A stretch of DNA of 64,000 nt from Streptomyces sp. HmicA12 (GTDB lineage: Bacteria > Actinomycetota > Actinomycetes > Streptomycetales > Streptomycetaceae): assembly GCF_000373565.1 (NCBI RefSeq), contig NZ_KB891797.1, forward strand, positions 468,487-532,486. The letters run 5' to 3'. The translations under genes were made by a program, and so were the position numbers. The notes beneath the pieces were generated by a model. It was not told the origin of the DNA and searched no databases. It saw only the letters and a program-made list of their open reading frames with translations. Shown in pieces: positions 40,404 through 50,519 of the stretch (its first letter is position 1; each line of letters opens with the position of its first letter).

Positions 40404-41903
40404 TCAGTGCCGGCCCGCCTGGGGCTTGGCGTCGACCAGGAGGGCTGCGAAGACTCCGGCGAGCAGCATCGCGCCGACGGCGTACCAGATCGCGTGGGTG
40501 TAGCCGTGGACGATGCCCGCGGCGACGACCTGGTCCTTCTTCGACGGGTCGGTCAGATGGCCCGCGATGTACGAGCCCGTGGCCGACGTCGCGATCGTGT
40601 TCAGCAGGGCCGTGCCGAGCGAACCGCCCACCTGCTGCGAGGTGTTGACCATCGCGGAGGTGACGCCGGCGTCCTGCGGGCGCACGCCGCTGGTGGCCGT
40701 GGAGAAGACCGGCATGAACGTCAGGCCCATGCCGAGGCCGAGGATCAGCTCGGCGGGCAGGACGTGGGTGGCGTAGGCGGAGTCGACGCCGAGCTGCGTG
40801 AGGATCAGCAGGCCGGACGCGGCCAGGATCATGCCCGGGACCATGAGCGCGCGGGCGGGGACCTTCGGCAGCAGGCGGGCCGAGATCTGCGTCGAGCCGA
40901 TGATGATCGCGACCGACATCGGCAGGAAGGCCAGGCCGGTGCGGACCGGCGAGTATCCGAGGATGCCCTGGAGGTAGTACGTCATGAACAGGAACAGGCC
41001 GAACATGCCGACCGTGGCCAGGCCCATGGTCAGGAAGCAGCCGGCCCGGTTGCGGTCCCTGAGGACGTGCAGCGGCAGCAGCGGCGACTTCGCGCGGGAC
41101 TGCCAGAAGACGAACGCGACGAGCAGGACGGCGCCGCCGATCAGTAGGGAGACGACCATCGAGTCGCCCCAGCCGCGCGGCTCGGCCTCCGAGAAGCCGT
41201 AGACGATCGCGACGAGACCGCCGCAGCCCAGGATCACGCCGGGCACGTCGAGCTTGATGTCCTTGTGGCCCGCGCGGTCGTTCAGCAGGATCACGGCGCC
41301 GACGACGGCGACGATCGCGATCGGGATGTTGACGTACAGGCACCAGCGCCAGTTCAGGTACGAGGTGAGGATGCCGCCGAGCAGCAGACCGACGGCGCCG
41401 CCCGCGCCCGCGAGCGCGCCGTAGATGCCGAACGCCTTGCCGCGCTCGCGCGGGTCGGTGAACGTCGTGGTCATCAGGGACAGCGCCGACGGGGCGAGGA
41501 TCGCGCCGAAGACGCCCTGCAGCGCGCGGGCGCCGAAGAGCATGCCGGGGCTCTGCGCGGCGCCGCCGATCGCCGAGGCGAGGGCGAAACCGATCAGGCC
41601 GATGATGAAGGTGCGCTTGCGGCCGACGAGGTCGGCGACGCGGCCGCCGAGCAGCAGCAGGCCGCCGAAGGCCAGGGTGTACGCCGTGATGACCCACTGC
41701 CGGTTGGCGTCGGACATGCCGAGGGCCGTCTGGGCGGAGGGCAGCGCGATGTTCACGATGGTCGCGTCGAGGACCACCATCAGCTGGGCCAGGGCGATGA
41801 CGACCAGGCCCCACCAGCGGCGGGGATCGGGCGCATCGGCCGCCGGCGCGGCGGGGGAGACCGGCGCCGTCCGGATGGCGGGCGCGGATATGGAGTCGCT
41901 CAT
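40404..41903 (-). CDS. MFS drug exporter, DHA2 (14-TM) family
   Basis: A 499-residue inner-membrane exporter. LDATIVNIALPSAQ near residue 45 and DLVGRKRTF near 90 are the family motifs, and about 14 hydrophobic segments follow. It belongs with EmrB/LfrA-type multidrug pumps; the substrate is unknown. It diverges from a MarR gene, with a 29-bp inverted repeat between them, so MarR probably represses both until a drug-like ligand binds. Similar in architecture to the TetR-controlled pump at 7836 but only moderately alike in sequence. Confidence 0.93.
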   Translation of the reverse strand: MSDSISAPAIRTAPVSPAAPAADAPDPRRWWGLVVIALAQLMVVLDATIVNIALPSAQTALGMSDANRQWVITAYTLAFGGLLLLGGRVADLVGRKRTFIIGLIGFALASAIGGAAQSPGMLFGARALQGVFGAILAPSALSLMTTTFTDPRERGKAFGIYGALAGAGGAVGLLLGGILTSYLNWRWCLYVNIPIAIVAVVGAVILLNDRAGHKDIKLDVPGVILGCGGLVAIVYGFSEAEPRGWGDSMVVSLLIGGAVLLVAFVFWQSRAKSPLLPLHVLRDRNRAGCFLTMGLATVGMFGLFLFMTYYLQGILGYSPVRTGLAFLPMSVAIIIGSTQISARLLPKVPARALMVPGMILAASGLLILTQLGVDSAYATHVLPAELILGLGMGLTFMPVFSTATSGVRPQDAGVTSAMVNTSQQVGGSLGTALLNTIATSATGSYIAGHLTDPSKKDQVVAAGIVHGYTHAIWYAVGAMLLAGVFAALLVDAKPQAGRH

Positions 41904-42004
41904 GGGCGAGGTGTCGCTTCCTGTGTTTCGCGGAGGTGCGGGAGTCGAGGGCGCTCAGCCTGATGCGTACCGATACGTACGGGGTCGCATTTTTAGCGAG
42001 CGAG

Positions 42005-42033
42005 CCTGATCGTCAGTAGCACTGACTATCAGG
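42005..42033. promoter_or_regulatory. MarR operator
   Basis: CCTGAT-C-GTCAGT, AGC, ACTGAC-T-ATCAGG: arms pair at 12 of 13 positions around a three-base centre. It lies 20 bases upstream of the marR start in the divergent gap with the exporter gene. Confidence 0.78.
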
Positions 42034-42052
42034 CAAGGATACGCTACGAAAC

Positions 42053-42505
42053 ATGACGAACGACCCCGCGCAGACCGGACTTCTGACCCAGCGCCTCGGG
42101 TATCTCGTCAAGCACGCCCATCTCCAGCTCGCCGAGCGGCTCGCCGAGGCGCTGGGTCCCTACGGGGTTCATCCGCGCGAGGTGGGCATCCTGTCGGTGC
42201 TCGCGGCCGACGGTGAGGAGCGCTCGCAGCACGAACTGGCGCAACTGATCGGGGTGGACCGCACGACGATGGTCGCGGTCGTCGACGAGCTCGAGCGCAA
42301 GGGCCTGGTCGAACGGCACCGCAGCGAGCGCGACCGGCGCCGCAATGTCGTGGTGCTCACACCCGCGGGTGTCACCTGTCAGCGCGAGGCGGACCGGGCG
42401 CGCGCCGAGGCGGAAGAGGCTTATCTGGCGCCGCTCGACGAGGCGTCGGCGCGGGCCCTGACCAGGGCGCTGCGCACGCTGTACGCGGCGCACGCGGGCC
42501 GGTAG
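42053..42505 (+). CDS. MarR-family transcriptional regulator
   Basis: A 150-residue MarR repressor. The winged helix is clear: SQHELAQLIGVDRTTMVAVV is the recognition part and RHRSERDRRRNVVVLT the wing. MarR dimers bind palindromes such as the one at 42005-42033 and release it on binding phenolic or drug ligands. The divergent MFS pump gene is the likely target along with marR itself. Confidence 0.94.
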   Translation: MTNDPAQTGLLTQRLGYLVKHAHLQLAERLAEALGPYGVHPREVGILSVLAADGEERSQHELAQLIGVDRTTMVAVVDELERKGLVERHRSERDRRRNVVVLTPAGVTCQREADRARAEAEEAYLAPLDEASARALTRALRTLYAAHAGR

Positions 42506-42538
42506 CGGCGTTTTCCCCGGCGTGCGGCCACCCCGGGT

Positions 42539-42566
42539 TTGACCTTCGTCACTCTCGGGGTAGTCT
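42539..42566 (+). promoter_or_regulatory. Promoter of the S10 operon
   Basis: TTGACC, a 16-base spacer and TAGTCT. It gives a long leader of about 375 bases before rpsJ. The 443-base gap 42506-42948 shows no gene. Confidence 0.65.
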
Positions 42567-42858
42567 CTTCCGCTCGATTGGCCCCGGACATGCCCCGTAT
42601 GGCAGACTGTCGGGGTTGCTCGGTTGAGTGCCGATGCTGCGCGCCTCCCGCCGGGAGGACCGGAAGCGAGTCCCACAGTACTCGTCGCCTTATCTGTCGC
42701 CTGCGGCAGCGCTGGGGCGGACGTACGGGAATCTTCCGGGAAGTTCAGCGCGGAGCTCCACCAGGCACCTGGTGGGTTTCTTCCCCCAGTCCATGTGGCC
42801 CAGGGCCGCGGTTCCTGTAGCAGGGAAATCCGTACGGATATTTCTGTCAGCGAGACTG

Positions 42859-42884
42859 CGACACGCCCGACCGCGTGGGTCGGA
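42859..42884 (+). promoter_or_regulatory. Leader element shared with the str operon (rpsJ copy)
   Basis: The second copy of the 26-base element at 31263-31288, with one substitution. The CCGACC-GCGTG-GGTCGG hairpin is unchanged. It ends 64 bases before rpsJ. Confidence 0.75.
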
Positions 42885-42948
42885 GGAAGTGTGAAACAGG
42901 GCCCCTCAGGAGCCAGAGCGTTACGAGAGACAGGACTACTAAGTAGCC

Positions 42949-43257
42949 ATGGCGGGACAGAAGATCCGCATCCGGCTCAAGGCCTACGACCACGAGGTCA
43001 TCGACTCTTCGGCGAAGAAGATCGTCGAGACGGTGACTCGCACTGGTGCGTCGGTCGCGGGCCCGGTGCCGCTGCCTACCGAGAAGAACGTGTACTGCGT
43101 CATCAAGTCGCCGCACAAGTACAAGGACTCGCGCGAGCACTTCGAGATGCGCACGCACAAGCGCCTGATCGACATCCTCGACCCGACGCCCAAGACCGTT
43201 GACTCTCTGATGCGACTCGACCTCCCGGCCGGTGTCGACATCGAGATCAAGCTCTAA
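42949..43257 (+). CDS. rpsJ: 30S ribosomal protein S10
   Basis: A 102-residue S10 ([20 protein letters not shown]). Besides its place in the 30S head it binds NusB in antitermination complexes. First gene of the S10 operon, preceded by a long leader that probably carries autoregulation. Confidence 0.99.
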   Translation: MAGQKIRIRLKAYDHEVIDSSAKKIVETVTRTGASVAGPVPLPTEKNVYCVIKSPHKYKDSREHFEMRTHKRLIDILDPTPKTVDSLMRLDLPAGVDIEIKL

Positions 43258-43274
43258 GGGTCGGTGAGCTGAAG

Positions 43275-43919
43275 ATGGCTAAGCAGATCAAGGGCATCCT
43301 GGGCGAGAAGCTCGGCATGACGCAGGTGTGGGACGAGAACAACCGTGTTGTTCCGGTCACCGTCGTCAAGGCCGGCCCCAACGTCGTGACCCAGGTCCGT
43401 ACGAACGACTCCGACGGCTACGAGTCCGTCCAGATCGCGTTCGGCGAGATCGACCCGCGCAAGGTGAACAAGCCCCTCAAGGGCCACTTCGCCAAGGCCG
43501 ACGTCACCCCCCGTCGTCACCTCGTCGAGATCCGTACCGCTGACGCCAGCGAGTACACCCTCGGCCAGGAGATCACCGCTGAGACCTTCGAGTCCGGCGT
43601 CAAGGTGGACGTGACCGGCAAGAGCAAGGGCAAGGGCTTCGCCGGTGTCATGAAGCGTCACAACTTCAAGGGCCTCGGCGCCGGTCACGGCACCCAGCGC
43701 AAGCACCGCTCGCCCGGCTCCATCGGTGGCTGCGCCACCCCGGGTCGTGTGTTCAAGGGCCTCCGCATGGCGGGCCGTATGGGCAACGAGCGGGTCACCA
43801 CCCAGAACCTGACCGTTCACGCCGTTGACGCGGAGAAGGGCCTGCTCCTCATCAAGGGCGCGGTTCCTGGTCCGAACGGCGGCCTCGTCCTGGTCCGCAC
43901 CGCGGCCAAGGGGGCCTGA
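43275..43919 (+). CDS. rplC: 50S ribosomal protein L3
   Basis: A 214-residue L3. The extended loop [16 protein letters not shown] that reaches the peptidyl-transferase centre is intact; changes there can lower susceptibility to pleuromutilins and linezolid. 17 bases after rpsJ. Confidence 0.99.
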   Translation: MAKQIKGILGEKLGMTQVWDENNRVVPVTVVKAGPNVVTQVRTNDSDGYESVQIAFGEIDPRKVNKPLKGHFAKADVTPRRHLVEIRTADASEYTLGQEITAETFESGVKVDVTGKSKGKGFAGVMKRHNFKGLGAGHGTQRKHRSPGSIGGCATPGRVFKGLRMAGRMGNERVTTQNLTVHAVDAEKGLLLIKGAVPGPNGGLVLVRTAAKGA

Positions 43920-43924
43920 GGACT

Positions 43925-44578
43925 ATGAGCACCATTGACATTCTGTCGCCCTCCGGCGACAAGACCGGGACCGTTGAGCTCCCGGCCGAGATCTTCGACG
44001 TAGAGAAGATCAGCGTTCCGCTGCTCCACCAGGTTGTCGTCGCGCAGCTGGCCGCGGCCCGTCAGGGCACGCACAAGGTCAAGCGTCGTGGCGAGGTCCG
44101 TGGTGGCGGTAAGAAGCCTTACCGCCAGAAGGGCACCGGCCGCGCCCGCCAGGGTTCGACCCGCGCGCCGCAGTTCGCCGGCGGTGGCGTCGTTCACGGC
44201 CCCACCCCGCGTGACTACTCGCAGCGGACCCCGAAGAAGATGAAGGCCGCGGCCCTGCGCCACGCCCTCACCGACCGGGCCCGCAACGCTCGCATCCACG
44301 TCGTCACCGGCGTGGTCGAGGGCGAGGTCTCCACCAAGGCCGCCAAGTCGCTGCTCGGTAAGATCTCGGAGCGCAAGAACGTGCTCCTGGTGATCGACCG
44401 TGCCGACGAGGTCGCGCTGCTCTCCGCTCGCAACCTGCCCCAGGTCCACATCCTGGAGCCGGGCCAGCTGAACACGTACGACGTTCTCGTCTCGGACGAC
44501 GTGGTCTTCACCCAGGCCGCTTTCGAGTCCTTCGTGTCTGGCCCGAAGGCCAATGACACCGAAGGGAGCGAAGCCTGA
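43925..44578 (+). CDS. rplD: 50S ribosomal protein L4
   Basis: A 217-residue L4. The exit-tunnel loop [20 protein letters not shown] is typical; macrolide-resistance changes fall here. In E. coli L4 represses its operon. It overlaps the rplW start by one base. Confidence 0.99.
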   Translation: MSTIDILSPSGDKTGTVELPAEIFDVEKISVPLLHQVVVAQLAAARQGTHKVKRRGEVRGGGKKPYRQKGTGRARQGSTRAPQFAGGGVVHGPTPRDYSQRTPKKMKAAALRHALTDRARNARIHVVTGVVEGEVSTKAAKSLLGKISERKNVLLVIDRADEVALLSARNLPQVHILEPGQLNTYDVLVSDDVVFTQAAFESFVSGPKANDTEGSEA

Positions 44579-44994
44579 TGGCTACGCGTCACCCGAGCAT
44601 CGCCTCGAAGGCCGCCAAGGCCGCCAAGGCCGCGCGCGTCGCCAAGGCGAAGCGCCACGCCACCGAGGGCAAGAACACCGTCGAGACCCCGCTGAGCAAG
44701 AGCTTCACGGACCCCCGTGACGTTCTCGTCAAGCCGGTCGTCTCGGAGAAGAGCTACGCGCTGCTCGACGAGGGCAAGTACACCTTCGTCGTGGCGCCGG
44801 GCGCCAACAAGACCCAGATCAAGCAGGCCGTCGAGGCGGTCTTCTCGGTCAAGGTCACGGGCGTCAACACGCTCAACCGCCAGGGCAAGCGCAAGCGCAC
44901 CCGCACCGGTTTCGGCAAGCGTGCCGACTCCAAGCGCGCGATCGTGACCCTCGCTGAGGGCGACCGTATCGACATCTTCGGCCAGGCCTCCTAA
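44578..44994 (+). CDS. rplW: 50S ribosomal protein L23
   Basis: A 138-residue L23, the docking site for trigger factor and signal recognition particle at the tunnel exit. The first 35 residues are an Ala/Lys extension ([19 protein letters not shown]); the canonical L23 begins at [24 protein letters not shown] overlap with rplD indicates coupling. Confidence 0.98.
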   Translation: MATRHPSIASKAAKAAKAARVAKAKRHATEGKNTVETPLSKSFTDPRDVLVKPVVSEKSYALLDEGKYTFVVAPGANKTQIKQAVEAVFSVKVTGVNTLNRQGKRKRTRTGFGKRADSKRAIVTLAEGDRIDIFGQAS

Positions 44995-45033
44995 CGGAGC
45001 GCCCTGGTCCGAATATCGGACGAGGACTGAGAA

Positions 45034-45870
45034 ATGGGAATCCGCAAGTACAAGCCGACTACGCCGGGCCGTCGTGGCTCCAGCGTCGCCGACTTCGTCG
45101 AGGTCACGCGGTCCACGCCGGAGAAGTCGCTGGTCCGCCCGCTGCACAGCAAGGGCGGCCGTAACAACGCCGGTCGTGTGACCGTTCGCCACCAGGGTGG
45201 TGGCCACAAGCGCGCCTACCGCGTGATCGACTTCCGTCGTCACGACAAGGACGGCGTGCCCGCGAAGGTCGCTCACATCGAGTACGACCCCAACCGCACG
45301 GCGCGCATCGCGCTCCTGCACTACGCGGACGGCGAGAAGCGCTACATCCTCGCCCCGCGCAACCTGTCGCAGGGTGACCGGGTTGAGAACGGCCCCACGG
45401 CCGACATCAAGCCGGGCAACAACCTTGCGCTGCGCAACATCCCGGTCGGTACCACGATCCACGCGATCGAGCTCCGTCCGGGCGGCGGCGCCAAGTTCGC
45501 CCGCTCCGCGGGTGCCTCCGTGCAGCTGCTGGCGAAGGAGGGCTCGATGGCCCACCTTCGTATGCCCTCCGGCGAGATCCGCCTGGTCGACGTGCGCTGC
45601 CGCGCGACGATCGGCGAGGTCGGCAACGCCGAGCAGTCGAACATCAACTGGGGCAAGGCCGGCCGTAAGCGCTGGCTCGGTGTCCGTCCCACCGTTCGCG
45701 GTGTGGCGATGAACCCGGTTGACCACCCGCACGGTGGTGGTGAGGGCAAGACCTCCGGTGGTCGCCACCCGGTCTCCCCGTGGGGTCAGAAGGAGGGTCG
45801 TACTCGTTCGCCGAAGAAGGCTTCGAACAAGTACATCGTCCGCCGCCGCAAGACGAACAAGAAGCGCTAG
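45034..45870 (+). CDS. rplB: 50S ribosomal protein L2
   Basis: A 278-residue L2 needed for subunit joining and the peptidyl-transferase centre. The conserved [13 protein letters not shown] with its essential His is complete. 39 bases after rplW. Confidence 0.99.
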   Translation: MGIRKYKPTTPGRRGSSVADFVEVTRSTPEKSLVRPLHSKGGRNNAGRVTVRHQGGGHKRAYRVIDFRRHDKDGVPAKVAHIEYDPNRTARIALLHYADGEKRYILAPRNLSQGDRVENGPTADIKPGNNLALRNIPVGTTIHAIELRPGGGAKFARSAGASVQLLAKEGSMAHLRMPSGEIRLVDVRCRATIGEVGNAEQSNINWGKAGRKRWLGVRPTVRGVAMNPVDHPHGGGEGKTSGGRHPVSPWGQKEGRTRSPKKASNKYIVRRRKTNKKR

Positions 45871-45882
45871 GAGCGGGTTTAG

Positions 45883-46164
45883 ATGCCGCGCAGTCTCAAG
45901 AAGGGACCCTTCGTTGACGGCCACCTCGTAAAGAAGGTGGACGCTCAGAACGAAGCCGGTTCCAAGAACGTCATCAAGACCTGGTCCCGTCGCTCGATGA
46001 TCATCCCCAGCATGCTGGGCCACACGATCGCGGTGCACAACGGCAAGACCCACATCCCGGTGTTCGTCACCGAGTCGATGGTCGGCCACAAGCTCGGCGA
46101 GTTCTCGCCGACGCGCACCTTCCGGGGTCACGTCAAGGACGACCGGAAGTCGAAGCGCCGCTAA
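45883..46164 (+). CDS. rpsS: 30S ribosomal protein S19
   Basis: A 93-residue S19 of the 30S head ([18 protein letters not shown], then [16 protein letters not shown]). 12 bases after rplB. Confidence 0.99.
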   Translation: MPRSLKKGPFVDGHLVKKVDAQNEAGSKNVIKTWSRRSMIIPSMLGHTIAVHNGKTHIPVFVTESMVGHKLGEFSPTRTFRGHVKDDRKSKRR

Positions 46165-46206
46165 GGCGGGGTGGAATCGACTATGACTAACACCGAAGGG
46201 ACAACC

Positions 46207-46554
46207 ATGGAAGCCAGGGCCCAGGCGCGGTACATCCGCGTCACGCCCATGAAGGCCCGCCGCGTGGTGGACCTCATCCGTGGCATGGATGCCACGGAGG
46301 CTCAGGCGGTCCTGCGTTTCGCCCCGCAGGCCGCGAGCGTGCCCGTTGGCAAGGTGCTGGACAGCGCCATCGCCAACGCTGCGCACAACTACGACCACAC
46401 CGACGCCTCTTCGCTGGTCATCAGCGAGGCGTACGTGGACGAGGGCCCGACCCTGAAGCGGTTCCGTCCGCGTGCTCAGGGCCGTGCCTACCGGATCCGT
46501 AAGCGGACCAGCCACATCACCGTGGTCGTCAGCAGCAAGGAAGGAACCCGGTAA
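46207..46554 (+). CDS. rplV: 50S ribosomal protein L22
   Basis: A 115-residue L22 lining the exit tunnel with L4. The ATG at 46207, preceded by GAAGGGA, gives the length known in Streptomyces ([18 protein letters not shown]); in-frame ATGs at 46171-46183 are less likely. Its stop overlaps the rpsC start. Confidence 0.96.
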   Translation: MEARAQARYIRVTPMKARRVVDLIRGMDATEAQAVLRFAPQAASVPVGKVLDSAIANAAHNYDHTDASSLVISEAYVDEGPTLKRFRPRAQGRAYRIRKRTSHITVVVSSKEGTR

Positions 46555-47396
46555 TGGGCCAGAAGGTAAACCCGCACGGGTTCCGGCTCGGTGTCACGAC
46601 CGACTTCAAGTCGCGTTGGTACGCCGACAAGCTGTACAAGGACTACGTCAAGGAAGACGTCGCCATCCGTCGGATGATGACGTCCGGCATGGAGCGCGCC
46701 GGCATCTCGAAGGTTGAGATCGAGCGCACCCGTGACCGCGTGCGGGTGGACATCCACACCGCTCGTCCCGGCATCGTCATCGGCCGCCGTGGCGCCGAGG
46801 CCGACCGCATCCGCGGTGACCTCGAGAAGCTCACGGGCAAGCAGGTCCAGCTGAACATCCTCGAGGTCAAGAACCCCGAGACGGACGCTCAGCTCGTGGC
46901 CCAGGCCGTTGCCGAGCAGCTGTCCTCCCGCGTCTCCTTCCGTCGCGCCATGCGTAAGAGCATGCAGTCGGCGATGAAGGCGGGCGCCAAGGGCATCAAG
47001 ATCCAGTGTGGCGGTCGTCTCGGCGGTGCCGAGATGTCCCGTTCGGAGTTCTACCGCGAGGGCCGTGTGCCCCTGCACACGCTCCGCGCCAACGTGGACT
47101 ACGGCTTCTTCGAGGCCAAGACGACCTTCGGCCGCATCGGCGTGAAGGTCTGGATCTACAAGGGCGACGTCAAGAACATCGCCGAGGTTCGCGCCGAGAA
47201 CGCCGCGGCCCGCGCCGGTAACCGTCCGGCCCGTGGCGGTAACGACCGCCCGGCCCGTGGTGGTGGCCGTGGTGGCGAGCGTGGCGGTCGCGGTCGCAAG
47301 CCGCAGCAGCAGTCCGCGCCGGCTGCCGAGGCCCCCAAGGCCGACGCTCCCGCCGCTGCCGCTCCGGCTGCTGAGAGCACCGGAACGGAGGCCTGA
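46554..47396 (+). CDS. rpsC: 30S ribosomal protein S3
   Basis: A 280-residue S3 of the mRNA entry channel. The KH domain ([19 protein letters not shown]) is complete. The C-terminus carries a Gly/Arg-rich stretch ([20 protein letters not shown]) and an Ala/Pro tail, typical of Streptomyces and much longer than in E. coli. TAATG overlap with rplV. Confidence 0.99.
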   Translation: MGQKVNPHGFRLGVTTDFKSRWYADKLYKDYVKEDVAIRRMMTSGMERAGISKVEIERTRDRVRVDIHTARPGIVIGRRGAEADRIRGDLEKLTGKQVQLNILEVKNPETDAQLVAQAVAEQLSSRVSFRRAMRKSMQSAMKAGAKGIKIQCGGRLGGAEMSRSEFYREGRVPLHTLRANVDYGFFEAKTTFGRIGVKVWIYKGDVKNIAEVRAENAAARAGNRPARGGNDRPARGGGRGGERGGRGRKPQQQSAPAAEAPKADAPAAAAPAAESTGTEA

Positions 47397-47401
47397 CCGA
47401 A

Positions 47402-47821
47402 ATGCTGATCCCCCGTAGGGTCAAGCACCGCAAGCAGCACCACCCGAAGCGCAGCGGTATGTCCAAGGGTGGCACGCAGGTTGCGTTCGGCGAGTACGGC
47501 ATCCAGGCGCTCACGCCGGCGTACGTGACGAACCGTCAGATCGAGGCCGCTCGTATCGCCATGACGCGTCACATCAAGCGTGGCGGCAAGGTCTGGATCA
47601 ACATCTACCCGGACCGCCCCCTCACCAAGAAGCCTGCCGAGACCCGCATGGGTTCCGGTAAGGGTTCCCCGGAGTGGTGGGTCGCCAACGTCAAGCCCGG
47701 ACGCGTGATGTTCGAGCTGTCGTACCCCAACGAGAAGACCGCGCGCGAGGCGCTGACTCGTGCGGCCCACAAGCTGCCGATGAAGTGCAAGATCGTCAAG
47801 CGCGAGGCAGGTGAAGCGTGA
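47402..47821 (+). CDS. rplP: 50S ribosomal protein L16
   Basis: A 139-residue L16 that contacts the A-site tRNA elbow ([20 protein letters not shown]). Its GTG-A stop region overlaps the rpmC start. Evernimicin and avilamycin resistance positions are in this protein and look unremarkable. Confidence 0.98.
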   Translation: MLIPRRVKHRKQHHPKRSGMSKGGTQVAFGEYGIQALTPAYVTNRQIEAARIAMTRHIKRGGKVWINIYPDRPLTKKPAETRMGSGKGSPEWWVANVKPGRVMFELSYPNEKTAREALTRAAHKLPMKCKIVKREAGEA

Positions 47822-48045
47822 TGTCGACCGGTACCAAGGCGTCGGAGCTGCGCGAACTGGGCAACGAGGAGCTTCTCAACAAGCTCCGCGAGGCCAAGGA
47901 AGAGCTGTTCAACCTCCGCTTCCAGGCGGCGACGGGTCAGCTCGAGAACCACGGTCGGCTCAAGGCCGTCCGCAAGGACATCGCGCGGATCTACACCCTC
48001 ATGCGTGAGCGCGAGCTGGGCATCGAGACGGTGGAGAGCGCCTGA
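47821..48045 (+). CDS. rpmC: 50S ribosomal protein L29
   Basis: A 74-residue helical L29 next to the tunnel exit ([20 protein letters not shown]). The ATG at 47821 is used; a GTG just before it is possible. Stop overlaps the rpsQ start. Confidence 0.97.
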   Translation: MSTGTKASELRELGNEELLNKLREAKEELFNLRFQAATGQLENHGRLKAVRKDIARIYTLMRERELGIETVESA

Positions 48046-48329
48046 TGAGCGAGAAGACTGTGACTGAAGAGACCGCCGCCCGCGGCTTCCGCAAGACCCG
48101 TGAGGGCCTTGTTGTCAGCGACAAGATGGACAAGACCGTCGTCGTCGCTGTCGAGGACCGCGTCAAGCACGCCCTGTACGGCAAGGTCATCCGCCGTACG
48201 AACAAGCTCAAGGCGCACGACGAGCAGAACGCTGCCGGCGTCGGCGACCGCGTCCTCCTGATGGAGACGCGTCCGCTGTCGGCGACCAAGCGCTGGCGCA
48301 TCGTCGAGATCCTCGAGAAGGCCAAGTAA
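48045..48329 (+). CDS. rpsQ: 30S ribosomal protein S17
   Basis: A 94-residue S17 with OB fold ([20 protein letters not shown]). The first ten residues ([10 protein letters not shown]) are an actinobacterial extension. A 98-base gap with two hairpins separates it from rplN. Confidence 0.98.
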   Translation: MSEKTVTEETAARGFRKTREGLVVSDKMDKTVVVAVEDRVKHALYGKVIRRTNKLKAHDEQNAAGVGDRVLLMETRPLSATKRWRIVEILEKAK

Positions 48330-48333
48330 TTCT

Positions 48334-48399
48334 CTGAGGGGTATCCCTCAGGGTTCGTTCCGCCAGGCTCCCGGGGCAGTTCAGCTGAACTGCCCCGGG
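48334..48399 (+). promoter_or_regulatory. Double hairpin in the rpsQ-rplN gap
   Basis: CTGAGGG/CCCTCAG at 48334-48351 is followed by a perfect 30-base palindrome at 48370-48399 (CCCGGGGCAGTTCAG and its complement). It marks the S10-spc boundary and may attenuate, process or insulate the transcript. Confidence 0.75.
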
Positions 48400-48427
48400 G
48401 GAACCGGCAGACAAACAGGAGATAGAC

Positions 48428-48796
48428 GTGATCCAGCAGGAGTCGCGACTTCGCGTCGCCGACAACACGGGTGCGAAGGAAATTCTCACCATTCGTGTTC
48501 TCGGTGGCTCGGGTCGCCGCTACGCGGGCATCGGTGACGTCATCGTCGCCACCGTCAAGGACGCGATCCCCGGTGGCAACGTGAAGAAGGGTGACGTCGT
48601 CAAGGCGGTCATCGTTCGCACCGTCAAGGAGCGTCGCCGTCCGGATGGCTCGTACATCCGCTTCGACGAGAACGCCGCCGTCATTCTGAAGAACGACGGC
48701 GACCCCCGCGGCACCCGTATCTTCGGCCCGGTCGGCCGTGAGCTGCGCGAGAAGAAGTTCATGAAGATCATCTCGCTCGCGCCGGAGGTGCTGTAA
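48428..48796 (+). CDS. rplN: 50S ribosomal protein L14
   Basis: A 122-residue L14 ([20 protein letters not shown]), an OB-fold protein at the intersubunit bridge and binding site of the silencing factor RsfS. GTG start. First gene of the spc segment. Confidence 0.99.
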   Translation: MIQQESRLRVADNTGAKEILTIRVLGGSGRRYAGIGDVIVATVKDAIPGGNVKKGDVVKAVIVRTVKERRRPDGSYIRFDENAAVILKNDGDPRGTRIFGPVGRELREKKFMKIISLAPEVL

Positions 48797-48798
48797 GC

Positions 48799-49122
48799 AT
48801 GAAGATCAAGAAGGGCGACCTGGTCCAGGTCATCACCGGTAAGGACAAGGGCAAGCAGGGCAAGGTCATTGCCGCTTACCCGCGCGACGAGCGCGTCCTG
48901 GTCGAGGGTGTCAACCGGGTCAAGAAGCACACCAAGGCCGGCCCCACCGCCTCCGGCTCGCAGGCCGGTGGCATCGTCACGACCGAGGCGCCTGTCCACG
49001 TCTCCAACGTCCAGCTGGTCGTTGAGAAGGACGGCAACAAGGTCGTCACGCGCGTCGGTTACCGCTTCGACGACGAAGGCAACAAGATCCGCGTTGCCAA
49101 GCGGACGGGTGAGGACATCTGA
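48799..49122 (+). CDS. rplX: 50S ribosomal protein L24
   Basis: A 107-residue L24 with KOW domain ([20 protein letters not shown]), an early assembly initiator. Its stop shares a base with the rplE start. Confidence 0.99.
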   Translation: MKIKKGDLVQVITGKDKGKQGKVIAAYPRDERVLVEGVNRVKKHTKAGPTASGSQAGGIVTTEAPVHVSNVQLVVEKDGNKVVTRVGYRFDDEGNKIRVAKRTGEDI

Positions 49123-49679
49123 TGACGACCACCACTTCCCCGCGTCTGAAGCAGAAGTACCGCGACGAGATCAAGGGCAAGCTGCAGGACGAGTTCTCGT
49201 ACGAGAACGTCATGCAGATCCCCGGCCTGGTCAAGATCGTGGTCAACATGGGTGTCGGTGACGCTGCGCGTGACTCGAAGCTCATGGACGGTGCTGTCCG
49301 CGACCTGACCACCATCACGGGTCAGAAGCCGGCCATCACCAAGGCCCGCAAGTCCATCGCGCAGTTCAAGCTGCGCGAGGGCCAGCCGATCGGTGCCCAC
49401 GTCACGCTCCGTGGCGACCGCATGTGGGAGTTCCTGGACCGCACCCTGTCGCTCGCGCTTCCGCGCATCCGCGACTTCCGTGGTCTTTCCCCCAAGCAGT
49501 TCGACGGCCGTGGCAACTACACCTTCGGTCTCACCGAGCAGGTCATGTTCCACGAGATCGACCAGGACAAGATCGACCGCGTCCGGGGTATGGACATCAC
49601 CGTGGTCACCACGGCGACCAACGACGCTGAGGGCCGCGCGCTCCTTCGTCACCTCGGCTTCCCGTTCAAGGAGGCGTAA
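49122..49679 (+). CDS. rplE: 50S ribosomal protein L5
   Basis: A 185-residue L5 that binds 5S rRNA and P-site tRNA ([40 protein letters not shown]). One-base overlap with rplX. Confidence 0.99.
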   Translation: MTTTTSPRLKQKYRDEIKGKLQDEFSYENVMQIPGLVKIVVNMGVGDAARDSKLMDGAVRDLTTITGQKPAITKARKSIAQFKLREGQPIGAHVTLRGDRMWEFLDRTLSLALPRIRDFRGLSPKQFDGRGNYTFGLTEQVMFHEIDQDKIDRVRGMDITVVTTATNDAEGRALLRHLGFPFKEA

Positions 49680-49684
49680 GCGAG

Positions 49685-49870
49685 ATGGCGAAGAAGGCTC
49701 TTATTGCCAAGGCTGCTCGTAAGCCCAAGTTCGGTGTTCGCGGCTACACGCGCTGCCAGCGCTGCGGCCGTCCGCACTCCGTCTACCGCAAGTTCGGCCT
49801 GTGCCGCGTGTGCCTTCGTGAGATGGCTCACCGTGGCGAGCTGCCGGGCGTGACCAAGAGCTCCTGGTAA
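49685..49870 (+). CDS. rpsZ: 30S ribosomal protein S14, type Z (zinc)
   Basis: A 61-residue short S14 with two CxxC pairs, CQRC and CRVC, binding one zinc. Streptomyces often has a second, zinc-free S14 for zinc starvation elsewhere in the genome. 226 bases separate it from rpsH. Confidence 0.98.
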   Translation: MAKKALIAKAARKPKFGVRGYTRCQRCGRPHSVYRKFGLCRVCLREMAHRGELPGVTKSSW

Positions 49871-49873
49871 TCA

Positions 49874-49896
49874 CCTACTGCCCCTTGGGGCGTAGG
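49874..49896 (+). other. Short hairpin after rpsZ
   Basis: CCTACTGCCCC and GGGGCGTAGG pair with one bulged T. The rest of the 226-base gap before rpsH shows nothing further that I can assign. Confidence 0.5.
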
Positions 49897-50096
49897 GGAT
49901 TGCTCAGGACTCTCGGTAAGTAAAGGGTCGGCTGAGGCCCCAGCTCTCATGGCTTAGGCTAGGAGGGTTGGGCGCTTCAGCCGCCCTGACCGACTTACTA
50001 CGCCGTAGGTCCCCGTGCCGCACCCGTCCTGCCTCTGTGTGGGGAGAGGGATGGCGCATACAGGAAACCCCGGCGAGAGAGGCCGAAGGCCAATTC

Positions 50097-50495
50097 ATGA
50101 CCATGACTGATCCGATCGCAGACATGCTTACGCGTCTGCGGAACGCGAACTCGGCGTACCACGACACCGTGGCTATGCCGCACAGCAAGATCAAGTCGCA
50201 CATCGCCGAGATCCTCCAGCAGGAGGGTTTCATCACCGGCTGGAAGGTCGAGGACGCCGAGGTCGGCAAGAACCTCGTCCTCGAGCTGAAGTTCGGCCCG
50301 AACCGTGAGCGTTCGATCGCCGGCATCAAGCGCATCTCCAAGCCGGGTCTGCGCGTTTACGCGAAGTCCACCAACCTGCCGAAGGTCCTCGGTGGCCTGG
50401 GCGTGGCGATCATCTCCACGTCGCACGGTCTCCTGACCGGTCAGCAGGCAGGCAAGAAGGGCGTGGGTGGGGAAGTCCTCGCCTACGTCTGGTAG
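50097..50495 (+). CDS. rpsH: 30S ribosomal protein S8
   Basis: A 132-residue S8 ([20 protein letters not shown]), which in E. coli also represses the spc operon. GAAGG upstream of the ATG at 50097 and the usual length decide against the long frame; the ATG at 50103 is possible. Confidence 0.98.
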   Translation: MTMTDPIADMLTRLRNANSAYHDTVAMPHSKIKSHIAEILQQEGFITGWKVEDAEVGKNLVLELKFGPNRERSIAGIKRISKPGLRVYAKSTNLPKVLGGLGVAIISTSHGLLTGQQAGKKGVGGEVLAYVW

Positions 50496-50519
50496 CGGAA
50501 GGGAACGGAGGAAACAGCT

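Noticed and set aside
44215..46515. Minus-strand open frame of 766 codons
   Set aside because: Antisense of rplD to rplV; no ribosome-binding site or recognisable domain.
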